A DNA stretch of 64,000 nucleotides. Source: an uncultured Piscinibacter sp. (lineage in GTDB: Bacteria > Pseudomonadota > Gammaproteobacteria > Burkholderiales > Burkholderiaceae_C). Below the pieces are notes generated by a model. It made no database searches, had not been told where the DNA came from, and saw only the letters and a program-made list of their open reading frames with translations. Position 1 is the stretch's first letter; each line of letters begins with the position of its first letter. Both the position numbers and the translations under genes were made by a program. The DNA lies in the NCBI RefSeq assembly GCF_937952055.1, contig NZ_CALFYO010000028.1:9907-73906 (forward strand), given 5' to 3'. Below are positions 12,237-20,722 of this stretch, piece after piece.

Positions 12237-13292
12237 ATGGGCGAGGGCACGCTCCCGACACGCCGCCGGGCGCTCGCGGCGCTGGCCGGCGCCGTGTGGC
12301 TGCCGATGCCGGGTCGGGCCGACGCGACGCTGCGCCAGGCGCAGCACTTCCTGTTCGGTTCGCCGGTCGACGTGCGCGTCCGGCAGGACGGCGATGCCCC
12401 GGCCGATCCGGCGCTCGCCGCGGTGATGGCCGGCCTGGCGCAGATCCACCGGCGCTGGAACGCGTGGAAGCCGGGCGACCTGAGCCGTCTCAACGCCGCG
12501 TTCCGTGAGGGCCGCGCGGTGCGGGTCGCGCCAGCGCTGGGGGCGATGATCCGCTCGGCGGCGCGCCTGGAGCGCGCCTCGTCCGGCTTCTTCAACCCCG
12601 GCATCGGCGGCGCGGTCGGGGCCTGGGGCTTCCACGACGACCTGATGCGCGCCGGTGCGCGGCCCGATGTGCGCGCGCTGGCCGCCTGGCGCGACGCGGC
12701 ACCGAGCCTGGCGCAGATCGAGATGCGCGGCGATCTGCTGACGAGTCGCAACCCTCGACTGCAGCTCGACTTCGGTGCATACGCCAAGGGCGTGGCGATC
12801 GACCGCGCGCTCGACCAGTTGCAGGGGCGTGGCATCGATGCGGCGCTCGTCGACCTCGGCGGCAACCTTGCGGCGATGAGCCGCGCCGGGGCGCCGGGCT
12901 GGCACATCGGCATCCGCGACCCGCAGGGCGAAGGGCTCGTCGCCCGCCTCACCACCGAAGCGCGTGAGGCGGTGGTCACCTCGGGAAGCTACGAGCGCTT
13001 CCGCATGCTGGACGGCGAGCGCATCGGCCACATCCTCGACCCGGGAACCCTGGCGCCGGCGTCGGAACTGCTCAGCGTGACCGTGGTGCACCGGTCTGCA
13101 GCGTACGCCGATGCCGCGGCCACCGCCCTCCTGGTGGCGGGTCCGCAACGCTGGCGGCCCGTGGCCGAGCGCATGGGCGTGTCGCGCGTGCTGGTGATCG
13201 ACCGTCAGGGTCGCGGCCAGGTCACCGCGGCCCTGGCGGGCCGCCTGCAGGGGTCGGACGCAGCGTGGCGGAGCCGCATCGCGGTGGTTTGA
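12237..13292 (+). CDS. apbE: FAD:protein FMN transferase, ApbE family
   Basis: A 351-residue protein exported through a Tat-like signal (TRRRALAALAG). ApbE proteins covalently attach FMN to Thr or Ser of membrane and periplasmic redox proteins. Family signatures seen: DFGAYAKGVAIDRAL (usual form DxGxxAKGxxxD), LVDLGGNLAA, VTSGSYERF and HILDPGT. The gene starts six bases after the hybrid kinase stop, so it belongs to the same operon. Its flavinylation target is not in this window as far as can be seen. Confidence 0.88.
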   Translation: MGEGTLPTRRRALAALAGAVWLPMPGRADATLRQAQHFLFGSPVDVRVRQDGDAPADPALAAVMAGLAQIHRRWNAWKPGDLSRLNAAFREGRAVRVAPALGAMIRSAARLERASSGFFNPGIGGAVGAWGFHDDLMRAGARPDVRALAAWRDAAPSLAQIEMRGDLLTSRNPRLQLDFGAYAKGVAIDRALDQLQGRGIDAALVDLGGNLAAMSRAGAPGWHIGIRDPQGEGLVARLTTEAREAVVTSGSYERFRMLDGERIGHILDPGTLAPASELLSVTVVHRSAAYADAAATALLVAGPQRWRPVAERMGVSRVLVIDRQGRGQVTAALAGRLQGSDAAWRSRIAVV

Positions 13293-13481
13293 CGGCACAG
13301 GGCACGGTCAGGGCGGCGCGCCCGGGCCCCTCGCACGGGCACGGCACGCAGGCCACTCGTCGCCGATCGTGTGCGGCGCCAGCCGTGACTGGCTGCGCGT
13401 GCAGATGTTCACGGGCCGGGCCGCGGCGGGCGGCAAGTCCATCCGGCCGGAGCCGAAAGCAGGGCGTCAGGAGTCGACGCC

Positions 13482-13841
13482 ATGCAACGGTTCGCAATCG
13501 CAGCACTTGGGGGCCTGCTGGGGCTCCTGCCCACACAGAGTCCCGCACAGACGGAGTGGCTGTGCGGTCTGAGCGAGGATGCGATGCGGCTGGTCTGCGT
13601 GGCCGAGGCCGGCCCGCGAGATAGCCCGAAACCCGCGCTGCGGCCCGTCGCCCAGGTGAACGGAACGAAGTTTCCGCTCGACCCGCGCCGCCTCTACACG
13701 GTCGAACTGTGGGGGCCGGCGACGGAGATGGACTTCGTCGAGGAGCTGGCTCGCTCGACCATGTGCTATCGCAGCCCGGCCTGTGCGGTCACGTTCATCG
13801 GTCCGCGCATCGAGGTGGCGCTCTCGCAACGGCAGCCCTGA
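13482..13841 (+). CDS. Small exported protein of unknown function
   Basis: A 119-residue protein with a signal peptide (about 1-22, ending near SPAQT). The mature part has four Cys residues (in WLCGL, LVCVA, MCYRS and PACAVTF), so two disulfides are possible. The segment RRLYTVELWGPATEMDFVEELARSTM-type helix-strand pattern is not recognised. It stands alone between the apbE operon and the dihaem cytochrome gene, with 189 bases of sequence upstream in which no clear promoter was found. Confidence 0.55.
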   Translation: MQRFAIAALGGLLGLLPTQSPAQTEWLCGLSEDAMRLVCVAEAGPRDSPKPALRPVAQVNGTKFPLDPRRLYTVELWGPATEMDFVEELARSTMCYRSPACAVTFIGPRIEVALSQRQP

Positions 13842-13872
13842 GCCCTCGTTGGACGGCCGCGGCTGGCCGAGC

Positions 13873-13889
13873 CGGGCTCCGCGAGCCCG
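13873..13889 (+). terminator. Weak hairpin, possible terminator
   Basis: CGGGCT-ccgcg-AGCCCG forms a six-base-pair GC stem 32 bases after the stop of the gene at 13482. There is no following T tract, so it is at best a weak or factor-dependent terminator. Confidence 0.2.
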
Positions 13890-13977
13890 CTTCGCCGCCG
13901 CCCGCACCGTGCGCCGTGAAGTTGTCGGACACTTGGCACTCGACCCATCACAGCCGCCTTCGCGAGGGAGAACCGCC

Positions 13978-14961
13978 ATGAGCTGTCGCGCACGACGCGG
14001 ACGCAGCGCGCAGGCGCGCAGGTCCGCATCGGACACCCGGACTGCGAGCCGCGCCCTGCTCGCGCCGACGCTGCTGGCCGTGCTGCTCGCCACGTCGACG
14101 CCGGTACCCAGCCAGGGGGCCGACGCACCGACCTATGCCGACCTGTCGCCCCTCCTCGTGCAGCGCTGCGTCATGTGCCACGGCGGGAATACGCCTGCGG
14201 CCGGGCTGCGGCTGGACAGCCTCGAGGCGGTGCTGAGAGGCAGTGCGCGAGGGCCCGTCGTGAAGAGCGGCGAGCCGGCGGGCAGCGAGCTGATCCGTCG
14301 CCTGAAGGGCATCAGCCAGCCGCGCATGCCGATGACGGGGCCGCCGTTCCTGACCGACCAGGAGATCGCGCAGTTCGAGCGCTGGATCGCCGGCGGCCTG
14401 CAGGGCGGAAAGGCGATCGCGGCGACGAAGGCCGCGCCGACAGCGCCGGCACCGGGGGAGCCCGTGACCTATCTGCACGTCGCGCCGATCCTGGCGACGC
14501 GCTGCGCGAAGTGCCACACCGACAGCGGGCTCATGGGTGCGGCTCCGGAGGGCTACAGGCTCACCTCGCACGCGTCCACGCTGTCCGCCGCGGATCGTGT
14601 GCGGGTCGTTCCGGGGCACCCCGCGGCGAGCGAACTGGTGCGCCGCATTCGCGGGCAGGCGCGACCGCGCATGCCGTTCGACGGGCCGCCCTACCTCAGC
14701 GGCGAGGAAGTGCGTCTGATCGAGGCCTGGATCAGCCAGGGTGCGCGTGATGCCGCCGGCGCGCCTGCACCCGTTCCGGTCGGCGCCCGGGTGCGCCTGC
14801 ACGGGACCCTGGGCACGAACTGGCAGCTCGACGACCTGCCCCTGGCCGTGACGCCTTCGTCCCGGATCGACGGACGGGCCGCCGCGGGCAGCTACACCGA
14901 GGTTCGAGGGCGCGTCGACGAGGGCGGCCGCATCGTCGTCGACCGGTTGCGCAGCCGTTAA
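13978..14961 (+). CDS. Exported dihaem cytochrome of the planctomycete-cytochrome type
   Basis: A 327-residue protein with an Arg-rich N-terminus, a hydrophobic signal (about 28-46) and two repeated modules, each a CxxCH haem site (CVMCH at 64-68, CAKCH at 176-180) followed by LxxxxAxxL and a late PRMPxxGPPxLxxxE segment, the pattern of planctomycete-type cytochrome c domains. The last 60 residues (RVRLHGTLGTNWQLDDLPL onward) form a separate beta-rich domain of unknown role. Ribosome site GAGGGAG before ATG 13978. Convergent with the kinase at 14976, 14 bases apart. Predicted periplasmic electron carrier. Confidence 0.8.
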   Translation: MSCRARRGRSAQARRSASDTRTASRALLAPTLLAVLLATSTPVPSQGADAPTYADLSPLLVQRCVMCHGGNTPAAGLRLDSLEAVLRGSARGPVVKSGEPAGSELIRRLKGISQPRMPMTGPPFLTDQEIAQFERWIAGGLQGGKAIAATKAAPTAPAPGEPVTYLHVAPILATRCAKCHTDSGLMGAAPEGYRLTSHASTLSAADRVRVVPGHPAASELVRRIRGQARPRMPFDGPPYLSGEEVRLIEAWISQGARDAAGAPAPVPVGARVRLHGTLGTNWQLDDLPLAVTPSSRIDGRAAAGSYTEVRGRVDEGGRIVVDRLRSR

Positions 14962-14975
14962 CCGCCGCCACACGG

Positions 14976-16574
14976 TCAGCCGTGCCGGCTCGAGAGGTTT
15001 GGCTCCGGCGACACCGTGGGCAGGGTGATCTCGATCGCGCCGTCGACGGCCACGGCGTCCGCACCCATGTCGGCGATGCGCCTGCGGATCGCCTCCAGCC
15101 GCGGCAGCGCGAACCAGTCGGCGAGGCCGGTGGTGGCGCCGCCGATGCGCACCAGCACACGATCGTCCTGGGGGTGCGTCTCCACCACGACTCGCTTGAA
15201 GTGATGCGGCTCGTCGTCCACGCAGGCCTGCAGCAGGTTCATCACCACCTCGTTGAGATGGTCGGGCACCAGTTCGCAGGCCGGCACGCCCGCGCCCGGG
15301 CGGAACTCGATCGGCGCGCTGCGAAAGCGCCGGTCGAAGGTGAGGAATTCGCACACCGCCTTGAGCATCGCGTTCACGTCCACCCATTCGGGCGATTCGC
15401 TGCGGGCGGCGGCGAAGTCGGCGATCTGCCGCATCATGCGGGCGATGCGCTCGCCCTGCGAACGGATCTGCCGCGCGGCGTTTCGCTCGGAGTCGGGCAG
15501 TTCGCCCGCCACGCCCTGGATCACCGCCAGCGGGTTGCCGACCTCGTGCGCGACGTTGGCGGCCATGGTCGCCAGCGCGGCCATCTTCTCGCGATGCCAG
15601 CGCTGCTCGCGCTGTGCCGCCTCGGCCTGCGCCTGCGCCTGCCGGTCGATGATGCGCTGGCCGACGCGCACGATGGCCAGCGAGATCATGTACAGCAGCA
15701 AGATCAGGCTGCCGACGATGACCAGGAACTGGTCGGAGCTGCGCACCACCTTGTCCTGGTTGCTGCGGGCGGTGCTCTCCACGCGCGTCTGGTTGCCGCT
15801 GGTGATCTGCGCGAACCTGCGCGAGGCGCTGCGGATCTGATCCAGGAAGGGCGTGACGTCGGAGTAGAGTTCCACCACGCCAAGCACCGCGTCGCCACCG
15901 CCGGAGCGCACCGGCACGTAGGTGGAGATGAGGTCGCGGTTCTCGACCGTCCGCTCGAAGGCACTGAAACGATCGCGGTGCGTCAGCTCGCTCGCCGGCT
16001 GGCCCTCGGCGGCGGAGCGCCAGCCGGCGTTCTCGGCGGCGTACTCGCCGATCTGCCGGTGCTCCGACGAATAGACCGTGATGCCGCGCATGTCGAACAC
16101 CTTGATCTTGAAGACGGTGGTGCTCTGCATCGCGGCGTAGGCCTTCGCGTCCATGGTCTTGAAGGCCGGCAGCGCGACGAGGCGCCGGCCCATCTCGGCG
16201 AAGCAGTCGCGTCGCGCGGCGGCAGGCTCGGCGGGCAGCGCCAGACACGGCGCGACCGGCAGCCGCTGGGACGCGGCGAGGAAGGGGCCGAAATCGCTGG
16301 CCCACAGCATGTTGGCCACCAGCCGCGTCAGGTTGACGTGGTTGGCCTCGTGCACGGCCAGCAGCGTGGCGCGCGAGGCTTCCTCGTGCTGCTGCGCCAG
16401 TTCGTCCTGCGCCTGACGGAAGAAGGCGGCCTGCTCCCGCTGTACTTGGGCGAAGAACGCCTCCTCGTTGCGCTGCAGGAAGTACAGCACGGCGCCCACC
16501 GTGACGAACGCCACCGCCGTGCTCAGCGTGAAATAGCGCATCAGCCGGAAGCCGGCGGGTGCGGTGTGCGGCAT
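14976..16574 (-). CDS. Membrane sensor histidine kinase with Cache-like domain and degenerate ATPase
   Basis: A 532-residue sensor: membrane helix about 18-38, a long periplasmic part (about 40-270) with a Cache-like core (TTVFKIKVFDMRGITVYSS ... VPVRSGGGDAVLGVVELYSD), second helix about 275-300, and a phosphoacceptor helix with NVAHEVGNPLAV (His343). The ATPase is eroded: VVMNLLQACVDD keeps one N-box Asn, but DxGxG is replaced by GGATTG and the G2 box is absent. AAAGGAAG precedes the ATG at 16574. No regulator is adjacent, so it is an orphan sensor. Its architecture parallels the kinase at 3308. Confidence 0.82.
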   Translation of the reverse strand: MPHTAPAGFRLMRYFTLSTAVAFVTVGAVLYFLQRNEEAFFAQVQREQAAFFRQAQDELAQQHEEASRATLLAVHEANHVNLTRLVANMLWASDFGPFLAASQRLPVAPCLALPAEPAAARRDCFAEMGRRLVALPAFKTMDAKAYAAMQSTTVFKIKVFDMRGITVYSSEHRQIGEYAAENAGWRSAAEGQPASELTHRDRFSAFERTVENRDLISTYVPVRSGGGDAVLGVVELYSDVTPFLDQIRSASRRFAQITSGNQTRVESTARSNQDKVVRSSDQFLVIVGSLILLLYMISLAIVRVGQRIIDRQAQAQAEAAQREQRWHREKMAALATMAANVAHEVGNPLAVIQGVAGELPDSERNAARQIRSQGERIARMMRQIADFAAARSESPEWVDVNAMLKAVCEFLTFDRRFRSAPIEFRPGAGVPACELVPDHLNEVVMNLLQACVDDEPHHFKRVVVETHPQDDRVLVRIGGATTGLADWFALPRLEAIRRRIADMGADAVAVDGAIEITLPTVSPEPNLSSRHG

Positions 16575-16818
16575 CGTCTTCCTTTCTTCGTCGCGCGCGT
16601 CGCCCATCCTAGCCGTCCGGCGCGCGGCGATCCGAATCCAGGAGGCACGGTTCGTGCGGGATTGACAAGCCGCCACAGGAATTTGCCGCGCGCCGCGCCG
16701 TCCGGGGTGACCACACCTCGCCCGCCGGCGCTTGCACGACGGCGCGCGAGGACGAGGCGATGCCCGGACGCAAGGCGCAGGCCATCGGCCCGATTGCCGT
16801 TCGCGCCGGCCGCGGCGA

Positions 16819-17385
16819 TCAGTCCTTGCGCGCCGGCTTCAGGAAGGTGACCACCTGCATGTCCGGCGCATTGCGTGACGCGCAACTCGCCGACTCCAGT
16901 GTTGCCTCGGCTTCGTGAAGGATGTTGATGACGTCGACGTAGTCGCGGTCCTTGACCATCATCAGCGCCGTGCGGCCGACCTCGTTGCGGGCCAGCGGAT
17001 CGGCGCCGCCGCGCAGCAGCGCGCTCACCACGCCGGCCTCGCCGTTGCCCGCGGCGTACATCAGCGGACGCACGCCGTAGCCGATCTTCGCCTCCTTGTC
17101 GGCCCCGGCGGCCAGCAGCAGCTCCACCACCTCCGGATGGCCACGGTCCTCGTCGGGGTTGTAGCAGGCGTGGAACAGCGCCGTGAAGCCGCGTTCGTCG
17201 GCAGCGTTCACGTCGGCACCCTTGTCGATCAGCCTGGCGACGACGTCGCGCTGGCCCAGCACGGCGGCGAGCATCAAGGGCGTGGTGCCGCCGGCACCGG
17301 CGACGTTCAAGCGCTCGGCGCTGGCCAGGCGTTCCACGGCATCGAGGTCGCCGGCTCGAATCGCGTCGAAGAGTGAGTCGGTCAT
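16819..17385 (-). CDS. Ankyrin-repeat protein
   Basis: A 188-residue cytoplasmic protein with four ankyrin repeats (GTTPLMLAAVLGQRDVV, GFTALFHACYNPDEDRG, GVRPLMYAAGNGEAGVV, GRTALMMVKDRDYVDVI), which mediate protein-protein contacts. The final 30 residues (with a Cys) leave the repeat pattern. It is the last gene of the - strand sulfide operon, 26 bases after the Fe-S oxidoreductase gene, so it may be an assembly or adaptor factor for that membrane complex (inference). Confidence 0.8.
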   Translation of the reverse strand: MTDSLFDAIRAGDLDAVERLASAERLNVAGAGGTTPLMLAAVLGQRDVVARLIDKGADVNAADERGFTALFHACYNPDEDRGHPEVVELLLAAGADKEAKIGYGVRPLMYAAGNGEAGVVSALLRGGADPLARNEVGRTALMMVKDRDYVDVINILHEAEATLESASCASRNAPDMQVVTFLKPARKD

Positions 17386-17411
17386 GTCGGTCCCGTGCCG
17401 CGCTGCCACGC

Positions 17412-18707
17412 TCAGTCCGCCAGCCGGTCGGCCACCAGCTCCAGCAGGCTCTCGGTGCGCCGGTTCCAGCCGGCATGCTTGGCGCCCTGTTCCAGCGTGA
17501 TGCGGCACTGGCCGCAACTGGTGACGAAGCGCTTGGCGCCCGTGGCCTCGACCTGCTGCTGCTTCAGCGCGAACACCTTGTGCCGCAGCGGAGCGGCGCG
17601 CTGGTTCGAGACCACGCCGCCGCCGCCGCCGCAGCAGTAGCCACCGATGCCGTGGTCCTGCAGCTCCCTGAGCTCGAAGCCCAGCGCGGCGAGCACGCGG
17701 CGTGCCGCCGCCTCCAGACCGCCGCGACGCACGATCTGGCAGGGGTCGTGGAAGGTGGCCGTGTCGCCGATCGGCTCGACGCGGATGCGCCCGTCGGCGA
17801 GCAGCTCGTCGAGGAACTCGGTCATGTGAATGATGCGCACCGGCAGCGCCTTGCCGTACCACTTCGCCGCCTCCCAGCGGGCGGCGCCGTAGGCGTGGCC
17901 GCACTCGGGCAGCAGCACGGTCTTCGCACCGATCTTCACCGCGGTGTCGACGATGGCGCGGGTGAGCTTCTCCTGCAGTTCCAGGTCACCGTTGTTGAAG
18001 CCGATGTTGGAGGCGTCGAAGCCCTCGCGATGCATGGTCCAGCGCAGTCCGGCGCGATTCAGGATCTTCGCCGCGTCGGCCAGCGACTTGGTGTGCTCGC
18101 CCAGCTCGGCCGGCGCCGCGGTGACGAGGATGTCAGCCTGCGGCAGGTCGCAGGGGATGGCCACGCCGTGCTCGGCCGACACCTCGGCGAGGATGTCCGG
18201 CAGGTCCTCGCCCGGTGTGGCGGTGCTGCCCCATTGCCGCGCCGTGCGATCCATCAGCGCCAGGCGCTCGGGCATCAGTCCGGCCTTGAACATGCCGTGA
18301 CGCGCCACCTTGACCAGCTCGGCGATGTCGATGCCCATCGGGCAGGCGGTGGTGCAGCGACCGCACATCGTGCAGGAGTCGTAGAGCAGTTCCTGCCACT
18401 GCTGCAGTTCGTCGACGTCCGGTGCCCGCACCAGCCCGAGCGCGCGCACCAGTGGCGCCAGCGGCCCGGCCTCGCGGCGGTACGCGCGGCGCAGCAGTTC
18501 GAGCTTGCGGATCGGCGTGTACTTCGGATCGCCGGTGCTGACGTGAAAGTGGCAGGCCTGTGCGCATTGGCCGCAGTGCACGCACGACTCGAGGTGCAGC
18601 GAGGCGGTGACGCCGAACTCGCGCAGCCAAGCCCCCATCGCGGCCTGGACGCGCGCGTCGTCGCCGAGATCGCCCTGGCGGTCGAAGGTCGGGGCGGCGG
18701 CGCTCAC
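17412..18707 (-). CDS. DsrK/HdrD-like iron-sulfur oxidoreductase
   Basis: A 431-residue protein of the HdrD/GlpC/DsrK type: two [4Fe-4S] ferredoxin sites (CVHCGQCAQACHF, CTMCGRCTTACPMGID) and a pair of CCG segments that bind a noncubane cluster (ECGHAYG, HDPCQIV, YCCGGGGGVV, SCGQC). GTG start overlaps the stop of the membrane cytochrome gene by four bases (GTGA). With that protein it forms a second DsrMK-like module, here next to sulfide:quinone oxidoreductase rather than dsr. Probably passes electrons between a thiol/disulfide substrate and quinones; the substrate is unknown. Confidence 0.85.
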   Translation of the reverse strand: MSAAAPTFDRQGDLGDDARVQAAMGAWLREFGVTASLHLESCVHCGQCAQACHFHVSTGDPKYTPIRKLELLRRAYRREAGPLAPLVRALGLVRAPDVDELQQWQELLYDSCTMCGRCTTACPMGIDIAELVKVARHGMFKAGLMPERLALMDRTARQWGSTATPGEDLPDILAEVSAEHGVAIPCDLPQADILVTAAPAELGEHTKSLADAAKILNRAGLRWTMHREGFDASNIGFNNGDLELQEKLTRAIVDTAVKIGAKTVLLPECGHAYGAARWEAAKWYGKALPVRIIHMTEFLDELLADGRIRVEPIGDTATFHDPCQIVRRGGLEAAARRVLAALGFELRELQDHGIGGYCCGGGGGVVSNQRAAPLRHKVFALKQQQVEATGAKRFVTSCGQCRITLEQGAKHAGWNRRTESLLELVADRLAD

Positions 18708-19387
18708 GACAGCGCTCCGCGGTGGCCGAAGCGCAGCCCGGTGGCGCCGCGCGAGAACGCGAACAGCACGGCATGCATCAGCTTGCCGAACGGGAACCAG
18801 AGCAGCAGCAGTTCGAACGACAGCAGGTGGATCGCCAGCGGCCCGCCATAGATGACGTGGTCGCGCGCAAGGATGGCCGAGGAAGGCTCGCCCGCCACCG
18901 CCATGCCGGTGACGAAAGGCAGGAAGGTCAGCGTCCAGCTGATCATGTCGTCGGCGCTGGAGATCGATCGGCGCACCGGGTCGGTCAGGCGCATCGACAG
19001 CGCGATCAGCAGCGTGACGATGGTCAGGCTGGCCGACAGGTACATCACCGGGTCCGGGAGCGCCGTCCAGGTCAGGCCGGTGAGCCGCTGCACGAAGGCG
19101 ATGTGCGGTGCGTAGCCGAAGAAGACCAGCGCCAGGCCGATGTGGAAGGCGTAGCCGTTGATCGTGACGAAGCGGCTGCGCGCGATGAACTCGCGCCGCG
19201 GCCACATCGCCCGCACATTGGCGTGCAGCACCGAGAGCAGCACGCCGGGCGAGTGCTCGCGCGGCGGCGACAGGTCGGGCAGGCGCGGCCGGATCAGAAT
19301 GCCCACCAGCCGCCACAGCGTGCCGAGCACGAACACTGCCAGCGACGCGTAGAGCGCGGGCCCGCGCGCGAATTCGAGCAGTGTCAT
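18704..19387 (-). CDS. DsrM/NarI-like membrane cytochrome b subunit
   Basis: A 227-residue membrane protein with about six hydrophobic segments and conserved His residues (RFVTINGYAFHIGLAL, AIHLLSFELLLLW, KLMHAVLFAFSRG) suited to binding b-type haem, the NarI/DsrM fold. It is the likely quinone-reacting anchor of the DsrK-like protein encoded immediately downstream with a GTGA overlap. It lies 19 bases after the sqr stop, which suggests co-expression with sulfide oxidation. Confidence 0.82.
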   Translation of the reverse strand: MTLLEFARGPALYASLAVFVLGTLWRLVGILIRPRLPDLSPPREHSPGVLLSVLHANVRAMWPRREFIARSRFVTINGYAFHIGLALVFFGYAPHIAFVQRLTGLTWTALPDPVMYLSASLTIVTLLIALSMRLTDPVRRSISSADDMISWTLTFLPFVTGMAVAGEPSSAILARDHVIYGGPLAIHLLSFELLLLWFPFGKLMHAVLFAFSRGATGLRFGHRGALS

Positions 19388-19406
19388 GGCGTGATCCTTC
19401 GCGGGT

Positions 19407-20681
19407 TCAGTCGGCCAGTCGCACGATGCCCAGCGCCTTGAGCACGTACTTCTCGTAGACCGGGTCGGAGTTGCCGGTCTTCATCTTGCGGATGAAGTAC
19501 TTCTCGAAGGCGATCTTGGCGTAGTGGACCCACTTGCCCTTCTTGAACCAGTTGACGTTGCGCGGCGGGATCTGCGGCAGCGCCACGAAGGCCGCGCCGG
19601 TGTCGCCCATGTCGGCCAGGCAGATGGCGTTCCAGGTGCCCTTGGCGGTGGCCGGCCTGCCGGCGAGTTCGTCGGCGATGTTGTGCGCGATCGCCGTCAC
19701 CATCGTCTCGATCATGTAGCCGGTCTTCGGCGCGCCACTGGGCACCGGCGTGGCCTCCACCGGCGGGATGGCCACGCACACGCCGGCGGAAAAGATGTTG
19801 CGGTACTTCTTGCTGCGCTGGAACTCGTCGATCAGCACGAAACCGCGGGGGTTGCACATGTCCGTCACGGCCGCCACCGGGTCGACGCCCTTGAAGGCGG
19901 GCAGCATCATGGCGAGCTTGAAGCCGACCTCGTGCTCCTTGACGACGTTGCCCTGATCGTCGAGCTGGGTGGTGAAGAGCTTGCCGGGCTCGACCTTGGT
20001 GGTCTTGGCGTTGGTGATCCACTTGATGTCGTGGCCGCGCAACTCGCTCTCCAGCATCGACTTGCTGTCGCCCACCCCCCCGAGGCCGAGATGGCCGATG
20101 TAGGGCTCGGCGGTGACGAAGGTGATGGGCACCTTGTGGCGCAGCTTGCGCTTGCGCAGGTCGGCGTCGACGATGAAGGCGAACTCGTAGGCCGGGCCGA
20201 AGCAGCTCGCGCCGGGCATGGCGCCGATGACGATCGGCCCGGGGGCCTCGAGGAACTTCTGGTACTCGGCCCAGAACATCTCCGCGTGGCCGACGGTGCA
20301 CACCGAATGCGTGTGCCCGCCGTGCGGGCCGGCGCCCGGCACCTCGTCGAACGCCAGCTTCGGGCCGGTGGTGATGACGAGGTAGTCGTAGTCCAGCGCC
20401 TCGCCGCCGTCGAGCGTCACGCGGTTGGCGGCCGGGTCGATCGCCGTCACCGCCTTGCCGATGAAGGCGATGCCCTTGCGCTCCAGGTGCGGCGCGATCG
20501 GCAGCGTGACCGTCTCGCGGTCGCGCCAGCCGACCGCCACCCAGGGGTTGGAAGGGGTGAACTGGAAGGTGTCGGTGGGGTTGACCACCGTCACCTTGTG
20601 CTCCGCGCCCAGCAGCGTGCGCAACTCGTAGGCGGCAGGCATGCCGCCGATGCCTGCACCCATGACGACGATGTGAGCCAT
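19407..20681 (-). CDS. sqr: Sulfide:quinone oxidoreductase
   Basis: A 424-residue flavoprotein that oxidises sulfide to sulfane sulfur and reduces quinone at the cytoplasmic membrane. N-terminal FAD site (IVVMGAGIGGMPAAYEL). The three redox cysteines of SQR are present: Cys128 in HSVCTVGHAEM, Cys160 in MPGASCFGPAYE and Cys354 in NAICLADMGD, nearly the same numbering as the Acidithiobacillus enzyme. GVCVAIPPVEATPVPSGAPK is the usual late flavin-binding region. A strong ribosome site GGAAGGAG precedes the ATG at 20681. Followed by the DsrMK-like pair. Confidence 0.93.
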   Translation of the reverse strand: MAHIVVMGAGIGGMPAAYELRTLLGAEHKVTVVNPTDTFQFTPSNPWVAVGWRDRETVTLPIAPHLERKGIAFIGKAVTAIDPAANRVTLDGGEALDYDYLVITTGPKLAFDEVPGAGPHGGHTHSVCTVGHAEMFWAEYQKFLEAPGPIVIGAMPGASCFGPAYEFAFIVDADLRKRKLRHKVPITFVTAEPYIGHLGLGGVGDSKSMLESELRGHDIKWITNAKTTKVEPGKLFTTQLDDQGNVVKEHEVGFKLAMMLPAFKGVDPVAAVTDMCNPRGFVLIDEFQRSKKYRNIFSAGVCVAIPPVEATPVPSGAPKTGYMIETMVTAIAHNIADELAGRPATAKGTWNAICLADMGDTGAAFVALPQIPPRNVNWFKKGKWVHYAKIAFEKYFIRKMKTGNSDPVYEKYVLKALGIVRLAD

Positions 20682-20722
20682 TCCGTCTCCTTCCGCGCCG
20701 CGGCGCGCCTCATTCGTTCAGT

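Noticed and set aside
16660..16690. TTGACA-like sequence as a sigma70 promoter
   Set aside because: It points along the + strand, where no gene follows within the region; the flanking genes run on the - strand.
20695..20708. GC palindrome CGCGCCGCGGCGCG before sqr as a terminator or operator
   Set aside because: Such palindromes are frequent at this GC content, there is no loop or T tract, and it lies next to the sqr ribosome site within a likely operon.
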